Assembly (NCBI GenBank): GCA_030220185.1
Contig: JASPKZ010010239.1
Coordinates: 1,816,001 to 1,880,000 of the forward strand
From: Diploptera punctata
Lineage: Eukaryota; Arthropoda; Insecta; Blattodea; Blaberidae
Direction of reading: 5' to 3'
DNA length: 64,000 bases
The translations under genes were made by a program, and so were the position numbers. The notes beneath the pieces are model-generated. The model saw nothing but the letters and a program-made list of their open reading frames with translations, ran no database searches and was not told the DNA's origin. Every line of letters begins with the position of its first letter. Position 1 is the stretch's first letter. Shown piece after piece: positions 63,600 through 64,000 of the stretch.

Positions 63600-64000
63600 C
63601 GATCGTGTATGAACGCGCAGACATAAGCTCCCTATACATCCGTATCCTAATCTAATATTTTCCAATTATCCCCTGTATAATCTACTACCCTCAAGTCATC
63701 GTTAGACTTATTCTCCCACCCCATTCTTGCTCTATCTGCACGGCTCTTTCCCCCGTTTTCATACAGGGAGTTTTCATGCCACTCTTCATTTCTCGTTAGT
63801 GCCATATGCCCTGCCCATCGCAGTATACCAGATTTAACTATTCTTATTATATCTGGTTTCCCATAAAGGTATGTAATCTTCTCCTTACTTTCGTATGTTC
63901 ATCTCTCTTTGGTCCAAAAATGTTTGTAAGAACTTTATTTTCAAATACTCGAAATCGTTTCTCTTCCATTAAAAATAAGAGTCCATGTTTCTCCTCCATG
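63600..64000 (-). mobile_element. LINE-A copy running off the window
   Basis: 'GAACGCGCAGACATAAGCTC', 'CCCCTGTATAATCTACTACC', 'GCCCTGCCCATCGCAGTATA' and 'CATCTCTCTTTGGTCCAAAA' are collinear with LINE-A (compare 61800-62180). It continues past position 64000. Coding frames are broken. Confidence 0.75.

Noticed and set aside
1..64000. A bacterial or viral gene cluster, or a new defence or metabolic system
   Set aside because: No operon-like packing, no ribosome binding sites and no long unbroken frames apart from LINE RT. The coding signals are all transposon-derived.

Overview
This is a eukaryotic, AT-rich, almost gene-free window that looks like arthropod intergenic DNA. The best guess is a cockroach (Blattodea, probably Periplaneta or a relative). 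That rests on recalled resemblance of the non-LTR reverse-transcriptase (RT) fragments and tRNA-derived SINEs to repeats common in those genomes; no search was run. No bacterial operon, rRNA, CRISPR array or clearly recognisable host gene was found. Almost everything recognisable is transposable-element debris, microsatellites and fold-back DNA.

Family names here are local labels. LINE-A: non-LTR RT with an (AAGT/GTTA)n tail. LINE-B: L2/CR1-like, with a (ATT)n tail and a GGCC-TTAT-GGCC 3' end; the copy at 2150-3703 keeps intact catalytic motifs. LINE-C: a mixed group of RT fragments with GAT or GAA tails. LINE-D: (TATC)n tail. LINE-E: a minus-strand RT group at 32845-33345 and 55462-56165. 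LINE-F: (CTA)n tail, with a ~80-bp minisatellite in its 3' UTR. SINEs, all tRNA-headed or tRNA-related: S1 (ACTTT tail), S2a/S2b, S3, S4, S5 (short tRNA-box elements) and S6. DNA elements: a decayed hAT-type transposase (58.8-60.2 kb), a Tc1/mariner C-terminus (14.9-15.2 kb), a possible Tigger remnant (16.8-17.0 kb), MITEs, large fold-back repeats and Helitron-like repeats.

Layout. 0-12 kb: LINE-A and LINE-B copies, S1 and S3 SINEs, MITE R2. 12-17 kb: tRNA-like SINE heads, two fold-back repeats, Tc1 and Tigger-like remnants. 17-25 kb: LINE-D copies interrupted by SINEs, a tRNA-bearing insertion with a perfect 13-bp duplication, a long LINE-C. 25-38 kb: three copies of repeat R1, many LINE/SINE fragments, a large (TTATA)n array. 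38-47 kb: LINE-F copies, Helitron-like repeats, S4 with a perfect duplication. 47-54 kb: the quietest stretch, with one hAT-type MITE, tandem S5 copies and one unidentified ORF. 54-64 kb: microsatellites, SINEs, LINEs, the hAT pseudogene and a palindrome.

The elements do not form a pathway. The readable biology is insertion history: at least six nested insertions can be ordered by target-site duplications or interrupted homology. No previously undescribed gene system was found; the most unusual items are the fold-back elements, the tRNA-bearing insertion and the LINE-F 3' UTR minisatellite.
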